Shown: positions 1 through 4,812 of the stretch, piece by piece | How the letters are laid out: every line of letters begins with the position of its first letter | Position numbering within the stretch: the first letter of the stretch is position 1 | Assembly (NCBI GenBank): GCA_007126995.1 | Contig: SLAD01000409.1 | Span: forward strand, 1 to 9,022 | Direction of reading: 5' to 3' | Length of the DNA stretch: 9,022 nt | Origin: Kiritimatiellia bacterium | GTDB taxonomy: Bacteria; Verrucomicrobiota; Kiritimatiellia; SLAD01 | Program-made: the position numbers and the translations under genes | The notes under the pieces: model-generated | The model's input: the letters and a program-made list of their open reading frames with translations, nothing else | Databases searched by the model: none | Told to the model about the DNA's origin: nothing

Positions 1-150
1 AGACAGGAGAATAATCAGCTCAGGAATCTCCTGCAGAGCAACTATCAGCTCATGACTACGTATTACGACGAACTCTTACGCCAGAATAGAGAGGCGAACG
101 AGCAACTACGTAAGCTTAGACTAGGTAAAACCAAGGAACAGGAGGGATAA
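1..150 (+). CDS. C-terminal fragment of a coiled-coil protein (5' end outside window)
   Basis: The frame is open from base 1 to a TAA at 148-150 and gives 49 residues; the start lies upstream of the window. The fragment is rich in Gln, Asn, Leu, Glu and Arg with Leu at heptad-like spacing (NQLRNLLQ, then EQLRKLRL), so it is probably the end of a coiled coil. It ends in KEQEG, and the bases coding for EG and the stop (AGGAGGGATAA) form the ribosome binding site of the next gene. No function can be named. Confidence 0.7.
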   Translation, partial: RQENNQLRNLLQSNYQLMTTYYDELLRQNREANEQLRKLRLGKTKEQEG

Positions 151-153
151 TCC

Positions 154-459
154 GTGGACTTTACAGTGAACAATCTGATCGATTACGCTCAGGCAGCTAA
201 GAACTTGGAAAGCTTAGAAGACTTACAGGAGTATACGAATGAACTAGCATATGCAGCTATAGACTTAACCCCAGAAGAGATATCGAAAGTCTTAGATGAA
301 TTCTACGTACAATGTCCACTGGGTGAGTATAGCGGATTTCATACCGCACTTAATGGCAGTATGATGGAAATTGTTGGTGAGGAGAAGTGGGGTAAGGCTA
401 TAGCAGTTGGTCTTAAGAACACCCTGCAGGAACTCATAGAAGCTCTACAGGAGGGATAA
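154..459 (+). CDS. Hypothetical 101-aa phage protein
   Basis: It starts with GTG, preceded by AGGAGG (140-145) at 8 bases, a near-ideal ribosome binding site. The product is acidic and predicted mostly helical, with a long N-terminal helical half (residues 5-50, rich in Glu, Leu and Ala), a short Gly/Pro-containing centre (CPLGEYSGFH, about 54-63) and a C-terminal helix ending in ALQEG. I see no signal peptide, membrane segment or metal-binding motif and do not recognise the family. It lies 3 bases after the upstream stop, and its own last codons carry the SD of the next gene, so it is part of a tightly coupled operon. Confidence 0.8.
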   Translation: MDFTVNNLIDYAQAAKNLESLEDLQEYTNELAYAAIDLTPEEISKVLDEFYVQCPLGEYSGFHTALNGSMMEIVGEEKWGKAIAVGLKNTLQELIEALQEG

Positions 460-461
460 AC

Positions 462-998
462 ATGGCAGAATACAGTGCTAGACAGAGGGATATCGCCATT
501 GCTAGGGGACTTGGGCATAGTGTGTACCTCATAGTAGTTAACTCCGGCTATGAGAGGGGCGAAGAGATAGACTTGGAGTGCTCCAAGCCTGTCCCGGTCC
601 TGGTCCCTGTAATGTGTCCAGTTGGTGGACCCGAGACTCTACACGATGCAGAGTTCCTCGGTGGACATATGCGTTATACACTTAACGTAGTGCCTAACTA
701 CGATGCAGATTCCGAGGAGTTACTCTATATATCCAGCTGCCTTGAAGACCAGGGATGGAGCCTGTATGGATCCACTAAACATGATGATGGTACCTGGTCA
801 TGTACCTACGCACACAGTGATAAAGGACGTGTCATGGCTAATGGGAACACGGAACTTGCCGCTAGGGCTAATTGTATCTGCATAGTACTCAATGGGGATG
901 ACTGGCCTAGCAAGTTTACACAGCCTGAGGTCATTGTACATGTACCGATAAGTGTGTTGGATACAAAGGTTGTAGAGGTGGATGATGTCGATGAATGA
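462..998 (+). CDS. Phage ABA-sandwich-domain-like protein (178 aa)
   Basis: ATG start with AGGAGGG (449-455) 6 bases upstream. Residues about 77-143 follow the pattern of the small phage ABA-sandwich domain: a strand and helix over the DADSEELLYISSCLEDQGW stretch, then a strand-rich part with a DDGTWSC core, a short Gly turn (RVMANGNT) and a closing helix (ELAARANCICIVL). The N-terminal RQRDIAIARGLGH also resembles the leader helix common in these proteins. Residues 20-70 (Val/Pro-rich, CSKPVPVLVPVMCPVGG) are extra and I cannot place them. The biochemical role of the family is unknown. The assignment is by motif pattern only. The gene overlaps the next start by 8 bases. Confidence 0.7.
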   Translation: MAEYSARQRDIAIARGLGHSVYLIVVNSGYERGEEIDLECSKPVPVLVPVMCPVGGPETLHDAEFLGGHMRYTLNVVPNYDADSEELLYISSCLEDQGWSLYGSTKHDDGTWSCTYAHSDKGRVMANGNTELAARANCICIVLNGDDWPSKFTQPEVIVHVPISVLDTKVVEVDDVDE

Positions 999-1152
999 TC
1001 AACGGTATGAGGTATTAATAACTAGGCTAGCCAAGGCCGAGCATGCCCTTCGAGCCATTAAGACCCTCGTCTATAAGGAGATGGGCGGTGTGCAGATTGA
1101 CCCACAGGTCTATATGGAACTAGCCAAGAAGGGACTAGGTGAGGATGAGTAG
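991..1152 (+). CDS. Small helical protein (53 aa)
   Basis: ATG at 991 is preferred because AGAGGTG (974-980) lies 10 bases upstream; the in-frame ATGs at 982 and 985 sit on or too near this SD. The stop is TAG at 1150-1152. The product starts MNDQRYEVLITRLAKAEHAL and continues as one amphipathic helix with a turn at Gly32-Gly33, ending in KKGLGEDE. It overlaps the previous gene by 8 bases and the next by up to 14, the expected layout for coupled phage genes. Codon structure and SD support a real gene, but the function is unknown. Confidence 0.65.
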   Translation: MNDQRYEVLITRLAKAEHALRAIKTLVYKEMGGVQIDPQVYMELAKKGLGEDE

Positions 1153-1429
1153 CCGCACATCATGTCCCTTATACCAGATAATTCCCGGCTACGATCCAGG
1201 ATTTGCATACCAAATCTACCACAATTGTGGAACGTGTAAGTTCTGGGACCAGGAAACACGCGATACTTGCACACGCCCTAATGCTCTACGCATGCTTGCA
1301 GATCATGCCTTTAAGCCCATCTGTCCAGAGTGTGGCTGGCAGTTTACTGATGGCACACTCGTGCCATATACCGCTCGTGTGTATTGCAGTCAATGTAATG
1401 TACTATTCCACCCCGTTAAGGAGGATTAA
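1139..1429 (+). CDS. Zinc-ribbon protein (96 aa)
   Basis: The start is GTG 1139 (SD AAGAAGGG at 1126-1133) or the in-frame ATG 1145, which would drop two residues. A classic four-Cys zinc ribbon is visible: CPEC at residues 62-65 and CSQC at 83-86. An N-terminal set, CGTC (30-33) plus Cys44 and possibly Cys9, could bind a second metal. The second ribbon has the form C-x2-C, about 17 residues, YC-x2-C-N-V, which recurs in the next gene. Such small ribbons usually bind nucleic acid or protein partners; the partner here is unknown. It overlaps the gene before it, and its end carries the AAGGAGG of the next gene. Confidence 0.8.
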   Translation: MRMSSRTSCPLYQIIPGYDPGFAYQIYHNCGTCKFWDQETRDTCTRPNALRMLADHAFKPICPECGWQFTDGTLVPYTARVYCSQCNVLFHPVKED

Positions 1430-1432
1430 TAT

Positions 1433-1642
1433 ATGACTATACGCAATCATTGGCGTAAGACATGTGATACCTGTAATGCAGTCAAATCCTATTCAACGAG
1501 GTACGACGTCTACTACTGCAGGCCGTGTGATGTGTGGCTTGAACCAAAGTGTTCAACACCATCAAGGTGCGAGTTCTGCCAGGGCCGTCCGGAGCGTCCA
1601 TCCTTATGTAACGATATTAATAAGGAAGGGGTGAAACATTGA
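1433..1642 (+). CDS. Double zinc-ribbon miniprotein (69 aa)
   Basis: ATG start 8 bases after AAGGAGG (1418-1424). Eight cysteines form two likely zinc sites: Cys11/Cys14 with Cys29/Cys32, and Cys40, Cys46/Cys49 and Cys59. The segment YYCRPCDVWLEP matches the spacing of YCSQCNVLFHP in the preceding gene, which suggests that the two ribbons are related by duplication. The C-terminal CEFCQGRPERPS resembles a short Cys-x2-Cys tail seen in small phage proteins. No catalytic residues are visible. Its stop TGA overlaps the TTG start of the next gene by 4 bases. Confidence 0.8.
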   Translation: MTIRNHWRKTCDTCNAVKSYSTRYDVYYCRPCDVWLEPKCSTPSRCEFCQGRPERPSLCNDINKEGVKH

Positions 1643-1914
1643 AGATATATAATGCACATGTGGAATACCGGGATGGTACAGTGGGTATATATAATAACGT
1701 TATATATAACCTGAACCTGCCCAAGCAACTCCTACAGGATAATCTATGCCTTCTACAGCTTAACCCGAGGGAGAAGACCGACAAACACATCATCATTCCT
1801 ATGGACCACGTGAAGACTATCTTCATGTCTGTCTGCGGCACCGAGAAGCATGATAATCCACGCGCAACTGCTTATGAGGATGGTGATGAGAGTGGAACAA
1901 TTCCAGATTGGTGA
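1639..1914 (+). CDS. Hypothetical beta-rich protein, TTG start (91 aa)
   Basis: The start is TTG at 1639, with the strong SD AAGGAAGGGG (1622-1631) 7 bases upstream and a 4-base TTGA overlap with the previous stop. Residues 1-65 alternate hydrophobic and polar side chains (KIYNAHVEYRDG, GIYNNVIYNL, HIIIPMDHVKTIFM), which suggests a small beta barrel or sheet. The last 25 residues are polar and probably disordered (TEKHDNPRATAYEDGDESG). The coding sequence contains a nearly perfect AT-rich inverted repeat (1688-1708). The family is not recognised. Confidence 0.7.
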   Translation: MKIYNAHVEYRDGTVGIYNNVIYNLNLPKQLLQDNLCLLQLNPREKTDKHIIIPMDHVKTIFMSVCGTEKHDNPRATAYEDGDESGTIPDW

Positions 1915-2167
1915 TCGTGTAATCCTACGTGGTGAGGAGATTGGTCACGTTGAAGAAGACTTGGAAGATGGATACTACGAGGTTAGACTGCTCACCCCTA
2001 AGAATGAACCGTCAATCCTATCCAGTGTGTGTTATCACACTGACATGATGAAGGTTTCGAAGAACGTAGTACCTGCACCTAAGAGTAAGGAGTGGTATCG
2101 CCAATCCGACGAGTTCTATAACCACATAGCTAGTTTCCTGCATACATTTGACGATGAGGAGGGATAA
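1886..2167 (+). CDS. Small SH3/KOW-like beta-barrel protein (93 aa)
   Basis: The open frame extends back to 1850, but ATG 1886 is preferred: TGAGGA (1875-1880) lies 5 bases upstream and it shortens the overlap with the previous gene to 29 bases. GTG 1892 is also possible. The N-terminal half (QIGDRVILRGEEIGHVEEDLEDGYYEVRLL in pattern: GDRV, a turn, a GHVEE strand and a YYEVRLL strand) looks like an SH3/KOW barrel, a fold that often binds nucleic acid or protein. The C-terminal half is helical and ends HTFDDEEG. Its last codons contain AGGAGGGATAA, the SD of the next gene. The function is unknown. Confidence 0.7.
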   Translation: MRVEQFQIGDRVILRGEEIGHVEEDLEDGYYEVRLLTPKNEPSILSSVCYHTDMMKVSKNVVPAPKSKEWYRQSDEFYNHIASFLHTFDDEEG

Positions 2168-2169
2168 CT

Positions 2170-2328
2170 ATGGAGTTCTTTCAAACGCCAATGGGCCGTA
2201 AGTACTATCAGGTAGACCTACCTAAGATTATTGAGGTATTAGAGAGGATCGCCGTATCCCTAGAGCAGCTATCTCATGTGCAAACATGGGAAGCCATGAA
2301 CACACACTTTGACTCCTCTGAAACGTAA
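2170..2328 (+). CDS. Small phage protein (52 aa)
   Basis: ATG at 2170, 6 bases after GAGGAGGG (2156-2163); TAA at 2326-2328. The product begins MEFFQTPMGRKYYQVDLPKI and continues as one amphipathic helix (IIEVLERIAVSLEQLSHVQ). The pattern 'T-x-MG-x-K-Y/F ... L-P-x-I-I-x-x-L-E-R-I-A' is one I associate with a widespread small phage protein of unknown function, a recollection rather than a search result. Its last codons (FDSSET) lie in one copy of a 20-base imperfect repeat also found at 3402-3421. The stop overlaps an ATG as TAATG. Confidence 0.65.
   Translation: MEFFQTPMGRKYYQVDLPKIIEVLERIAVSLEQLSHVQTWEAMNTHFDSSET
2308..2327 (+). repeat. 20-base dispersed repeat, copy 1
   Basis: TTTGACTCCTCTGAAACGTA here differs at one base from the copy at 3402-3421. 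This copy lies at the 3' end of the 52-aa gene. The region after TTGACT has only a poor -10 (AACTAT). Confidence 0.6.
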
Positions 2329-2372
2329 TGGAACTATCAGAATCAGGGAACGAGGTGCAGTATAAACCATGA
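2328..2372 (+). CDS. Possible 14-aa coupled minigene
   Basis: ATG 2328 shares one base with the preceding TAA (TAATG), and the TGA at 2370-2372 overlaps the next ATG (ATGA). The 14-residue frame (MELSESGNEVQYKP) therefore exactly bridges two genes. There is no SD of its own, so it could only be translated by re-initiation after the 52-aa gene. It may simply be a relay that carries ribosomes to the next gene, or chance. Confidence 0.25.
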   Translation: MELSESGNEVQYKP

Positions 2373-2554
2373 GCGAATTCATCTGTATCTGCTCTGACTG
2401 TCTGATGGGTACAAGGATACGAGAGGTACAACAATATCAACGCTTCGCTACCGACAAGGACTCGACGATAGACATGGGTGTAACACCAGATAAGATTATC
2501 ATTAGTTGTAAGTGCTGTCAGTCACGGGTGACTATCTGGACTAGACGGAACTAA
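2369..2554 (+). CDS. Cys-rich miniprotein, possible zinc binder (61 aa)
   Basis: ATG 2369 has GAGGTG (2352-2357) 11 bases upstream. Six cysteines fall in two clusters, CICSDC (6-11) and CKCC (47-50), separated by a polar linker with a GVTPDKIIIS strand. Two CxxC/CxC knuckles at the ends of a 60-residue chain are consistent with a single zinc ribbon. It is the last gene of the + strand run and is followed within 6 bases by the intergenic hairpin. The family is unknown. Confidence 0.7.
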   Translation: MSEFICICSDCLMGTRIREVQQYQRFATDKDSTIDMGVTPDKIIISCKCCQSRVTIWTRRN

Positions 2555-2559
2555 CGATG

Positions 2560-2588
2560 AAGGGACCCTCCATTGCTGGGGGTCCCTT
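2560..2588. terminator. Bidirectional hairpin terminator between convergent units
   Basis: AAGGGACCC (2560-2568) pairs perfectly with GGGTCCCTT (2580-2588). T2569-G2579 and C2570-G2578 can extend the stem to 11 pairs around a 7-base loop. It lies 6 bases after the last + strand stop and 19 bases beyond the stop of the - strand nuclease. Neither side has a long T run (TTCTG on +, TTCATCG on -), so it is a strong hairpin with a poor U tract. Its position supports a shared terminator. Confidence 0.75.
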
Positions 2589-2606
2589 CTGATGTACGTA
2601 TGATGT

Positions 2607-3302
2607 TTAGGGTGGTTTGTGCCCATTTAGGCAGACCTCGTCGTAGTTACAGTACTTGCACATCCACGAGGTTTCCTGTCCTTCGCGCTCAGGGAGTGCT
2701 CGCTGTTCAACGCACTCGTTTACGAACTTGATCCGCTCAATGAGCATGGCTACAAGGTCCGGGTCGTACTTAATGTAGAACTCTTTCAACTCCTGCGTGT
2801 TCTTATCTTCATAGAGCAGGAAGCCCTCATGAATATTGGTCAGATACATATAGATCTGAAGCTGCCAGAGGTGTTGCACCTTCGGTTGCTTCAGCTGATA
2901 CTTAAACATATTGCTATTAGCACTCTTCAGCTCCACCAGGTAGAGCTTATCTCCTATGATGATCACACTGTCGGTACGCCCCGAGACGTTCAGTTCCCGA
3001 CACTTACGTGCGATGGTTTCATCGGGACTGTTCTCGTCTAAGACTAGCTCCGGGGCTATCTGTATGCCCAGTTCACCGAACCACCGCTCGAATCGCTCGT
3101 GCATGGAGTGTCCACATTCAAAGACACGCATGAGGCGAGGCTCGTGTAGCTCTACCTCTGTACCTAGCATAGTGTACACTATCTGTCTCACGCACGATCC
3201 AATACTGGAAGGATGGAACTTAGTGTTGTCACGGGTCGACGATTCCTGCATGTTGTACATGTGCTCATCTATTAGATGAATCAGGCTAACTGGTGACGAC
3301 AT
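2607..3302 (-). CDS. Cas4/RecB-like PD-(D/E)XK nuclease with Fe-S cysteines
   Basis: ATG start with AGGAGGT (3307-3313) 4 bases upstream; 231 aa, close to the usual size of phage Cas4-like exonucleases. Motifs in order: S-I-G-S-C37, G64-H-x2-H68-E-R-F-E, GRTD111, E124-L-K126-S, Q147-x-Q149-x-Y, and C215-x2-C218-x5-C224. H68, D111, E124 and K126 form the expected metal-dependent active site of the RecB/Cas4 group. C37 plus the three C-terminal Cys match the 4Fe-4S ligand set of Cas4 and AddB. These enzymes cut single-stranded or end DNA, so a role in phage recombination or replication is likely. No CRISPR array or cas gene is nearby. It has its own promoter (3332-3361). Confidence 0.88.
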   Translation of the reverse strand: MSSPVSLIHLIDEHMYNMQESSTRDNTKFHPSSIGSCVRQIVYTMLGTEVELHEPRLMRVFECGHSMHERFERWFGELGIQIAPELVLDENSPDETIARKCRELNVSGRTDSVIIIGDKLYLVELKSANSNMFKYQLKQPKVQHLWQLQIYMYLTNIHEGFLLYEDKNTQELKEFYIKYDPDLVAMLIERIKFVNECVEQRALPEREGQETSWMCKYCNYDEVCLNGHKPP

Positions 3303-3331
3303 GTGTACCTCCTATTCAGTTCGTATATCTT

Positions 3332-3361
3332 ATTATACCACACTTGTGTACGCCATTGCAA
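3332..3361 (-). promoter_or_regulatory. Sigma-A-type extended -10 promoter for the Cas4-like gene
   Basis: Read on the - strand: TTGCAA (-35, 3356-3361), an 18-base spacer, then a perfect TATAAT (3332-3337) preceded by TGG, an extended -10. Transcription would start near 3325, about 20 bases before the start codon of the nuclease. The -35 lies just beyond the stop codon of the preceding gene (3365). Confidence 0.75.
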
Positions 3362-3364
3362 GCT

Positions 3365-3388
3365 CTAGCCCTGGGTATCAAGGGCTGG
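3365..3388. other. Weak hairpin overlapping the stop of the 59-aa gene
   Basis: AGCCCT (3367-3372) and AGGGCT (3381-3386) are perfect inverted repeats, extendable by a T-G and a C-G pair at the base, around an 8-base loop. It sits at the end of the resolvase-sigma operon where a terminator is expected, but neither strand has a T tract after it. It may slow polymerase or protect the 3' end. Confidence 0.35.
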
Positions 3389-3544
3389 TTCTGCCTTGCT
3401 ATTTGACTCCTCTGCAACGTAGCAGTATAGTATAATGCACTTACCATCTTGCTGATTACGGGTGCTCAGGATACGCACATTCTCCGCTAATCCAAGGCGT
3501 TCCTCAAGCTCCATGTAATGCACTGTCTTGTACATTAGAGGCAT
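3365..3544 (-). CDS. Hypothetical 59-aa protein
   Basis: On the - strand ATG 3544 is preceded by AAGGGGG (3553-3559) at 8 bases; the stop is TAG at 3365-3367. The product begins MPLMYKTVHYMELEERLGLA, has a strand-like core (KCIILYCYVAEE) and a polar tail. It lies 16 bases after the stop of the Vsr-like gene, so it is the last gene of that operon. The YVAEESNS part is coded by the second copy of the 20-base repeat. No family is recognised. ATGs at codons 4 and 11 are alternatives with poorer SD spacing. Confidence 0.6.
   Translation of the reverse strand: MPLMYKTVHYMELEERLGLAENVRILSTRNQQDGKCIILYCYVAEESNSKAEPALDTQG
3402..3421 (+). repeat. 20-base dispersed repeat, copy 2
   Basis: TTTGACTCCTCTGCAACGTA matches copy 1 at 19 of 20 bases in the same absolute orientation, although the host gene here (59 aa) is on the opposite strand, so shared protein coding cannot explain it. 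Its TTGACT is the -35 of the candidate rightward promoter. Confidence 0.6.
3403..3431 (+). promoter_or_regulatory. Candidate antisense promoter inside the 59-aa gene
   Basis: TTGACT (3403-3408), 17 bases, TATAGT (3426-3431), followed at once by a second TATAAT (3430-3435). It faces into the 59-aa and Vsr-like genes, against their direction. No + strand gene follows, so it would make an antisense RNA if active. It may be fortuitous. Confidence 0.3.
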
Positions 3545-3560
3545 CTACATTACCCCCTTC

Positions 3561-4043
3561 TTATACACTCTCCTTTAACCGTTGGTTAATGAGTTCCGGC
3601 GTGATCTTATCCCGGTAGTCAATGACAACCAGCTGGATACCATGGGCCTTGCACAGCTCAGCCTTGAGCCTATCACATTCCTGTAGATAGTTGAACTGAG
3701 ACTTAGACTTGTGGTAATACTTATTGTATTGGAAGTGTTGGTTGCCATGGTGTTCAAAGGCTAGCTTCAGATCTGGGTAGTAACGATCAAGTTGCATGGG
3801 GGCTCCTCGCGGGGACTTCAGCCAGGAGTAGTAGCCATTATTGATGTATTCAGCATCATACATATCATCTAATACCTTAAACATGTAAGCTTCCCGACTA
3901 CCCTTATGGCTCCACTTCTTGGGTTTCGGGCGTCCACTCCTTGCGTGGTAGGTACGCCAGCAGGCACTGCACCTCTTAGGTGGCTTGGTCTTATACGCTA
4001 GTGTAGTCTTACAATCAATGCAGGTAGTGGTTTTGCTCGCCAT
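3561..4043 (-). CDS. Zinc-finger plus Vsr/EDxHD-like endonuclease
   Basis: 160 aa. The N-terminus has a four-Cys knuckle (C8-x2-C11 and C25-x2-C28) followed by a basic linker (RSGRPKPKKWSHKGS). Residues about 50-143 look like the compact restriction-endonuclease fold of Vsr repair nucleases and related homing enzymes: a leading helix (SREAYMFKVLDDMY), then LDRYYPDLKLAFEHHGNQHF with D86, D91, E97 and H103 as candidate metal and catalytic residues, a K/Y-rich insertion, a helix (ECDRLKAELCKAHG) and a closing strand (IQLVVIDY). It probably nicks or cuts DNA; the target is unknown. SD GTGAGGG lies just upstream of ATG 4043, and the start overlaps the end of the sigma gene by 29 bases. Its position could reflect a free-standing homing endonuclease or an operon member. 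Confidence 0.75.
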   Translation of the reverse strand: MASKTTTCIDCKTTLAYKTKPPKRCSACWRTYHARSGRPKPKKWSHKGSREAYMFKVLDDMYDAEYINNGYYSWLKSPRGAPMQLDRYYPDLKLAFEHHGNQHFQYNKYYHKSKSQFNYLQECDRLKAELCKAHGIQLVVIDYRDKITPELINQRLKESV

Positions 4044-4812
4044 ATACCCTCACTTTCTCGATTGCATCTCGCTTCTTAGTCCGTATGGTGTGTCGGTGCA
4101 TGCCCAGCTTCTTGGCAATATCTATGTCAGTAACTCTATCTTCATACGAGAGCTTCAGGATATAGCGATCAAGCTTACTTAGACCGTCGAAAGCATCATC
4201 ACATGTATATCCTTGTATCCAATTATAATCTAGACAATCATCCTCATTGGCAATGTGGGGCATGTCAATGTAGAGCTCATCCTGATCCGTAAAGTCGGAC
4301 TCCAGGTTAATGTAGCTCGTGTCATTGTAAGAGACATTATCCAGTAGGGAGAAGACCGCAGGATCCCTGGTCATGGCCAGTACCCGTCGGTAGAGGTCAT
4401 AGCGGAAGACGTTGTAGAGGTAGCCACAGAAGTTGTGCTTACTTCCCTTCTTCTTGTAGCGCTTAGCGAGGGTGAGGAGTATCAGCACTAACTCTTGCTG
4501 TATATCCTCAGGTTCATAGGCACCGCAGGTCTTATGCACCAAGCTAACTACGTCGTAAGCGGCGCTATGCGCTGCCTTGTTGTATCTAGCCCTACGGAGA
4601 CTCTTACGTACTCCCTCATCAGCGACGAAGAGTACAATGAAGTTGCGGGTATCGCGGTTACGTAGATCCACAATCCCATCAATCAGGATCCCAGCGAACT
4701 TATCTAGGTAGTTCTGGAAGGTATCAATGAGTTCGGTAGCTGCTGCTTGATCCCCCTCTTGATATCGTGCAACCAGCTCCTCAATCCTACCATAATCCTT
4801 AATCTCATTCAT
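4015..4812 (-). CDS. Phage sigma-70-family RNA polymerase sigma factor
   Basis: 265 aa. The N-terminal RIEELVARYQEGDQAAATEL (9-28) resembles the opening helix of ECF and phage sigma factors. A region 2-like core runs about 97-145: acidic PEDIQQELVLILLTLA, then aromatic and basic KRYKKKGSKHNFCGYLYNVFRYDLYRRV, the likely -10 recognition part. An acidic linker (160-210, ESDFTDQDELYIDMPH) follows. Region 4 spans about 211-256, with a helix-turn-helix in TDIDIAKKLGMHRHTIRTKKRDAI. Such proteins redirect host RNA polymerase to later phage promoters. Both promoters I can see here are of host sigma-A type, so this factor's targets are outside the window or not recognisable. ATG 4812 overlaps the previous stop by 8 bases and lacks a good SD, so translation probably depends on coupling. 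Confidence 0.82.
   Translation of the reverse strand: MNEIKDYGRIEELVARYQEGDQAAATELIDTFQNYLDKFAGILIDGIVDLRNRDTRNFIVLFVADEGVRKSLRRARYNKAAHSAAYDVVSLVHKTCGAYEPEDIQQELVLILLTLAKRYKKKGSKHNFCGYLYNVFRYDLYRRVLAMTRDPAVFSLLDNVSYNDTSYINLESDFTDQDELYIDMPHIANEDDCLDYNWIQGYTCDDAFDGLSKLDRYILKLSYEDRVTDIDIAKKLGMHRHTIRTKKRDAIEKVRVYGEQNHYLH

Noticed and set aside
1690..1695. TATAAT as a promoter in the 91-aa gene
   Set aside because: No -35-like hexamer at 16-18 bases upstream and no TGn extension; it is part of the AT-rich inverted repeat.
1850..1885. Longer N-terminus (start 1850) for the SH3-like protein
   Set aside because: It would overlap the previous gene by 65 bases with no SD; the extra residues look like an out-of-frame shadow of that gene.
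2829..3279. Open frames on the + strand across the nuclease gene
   Set aside because: They are antisense shadows of a gene with complete motifs, lack SDs and have no recognisable protein pattern.
2607..3302. Cas4-like protein as a sign of a CRISPR-Cas locus
   Set aside because: No repeat-spacer array and no cas1, cas2 or effector gene is visible; stand-alone Cas4-like nucleases are common in phages.
3365..3388. Hairpin as a true rho-independent terminator
   Set aside because: The stem is only 6-8 pairs and no T tract follows on either strand; it is kept only as a weak hairpin.
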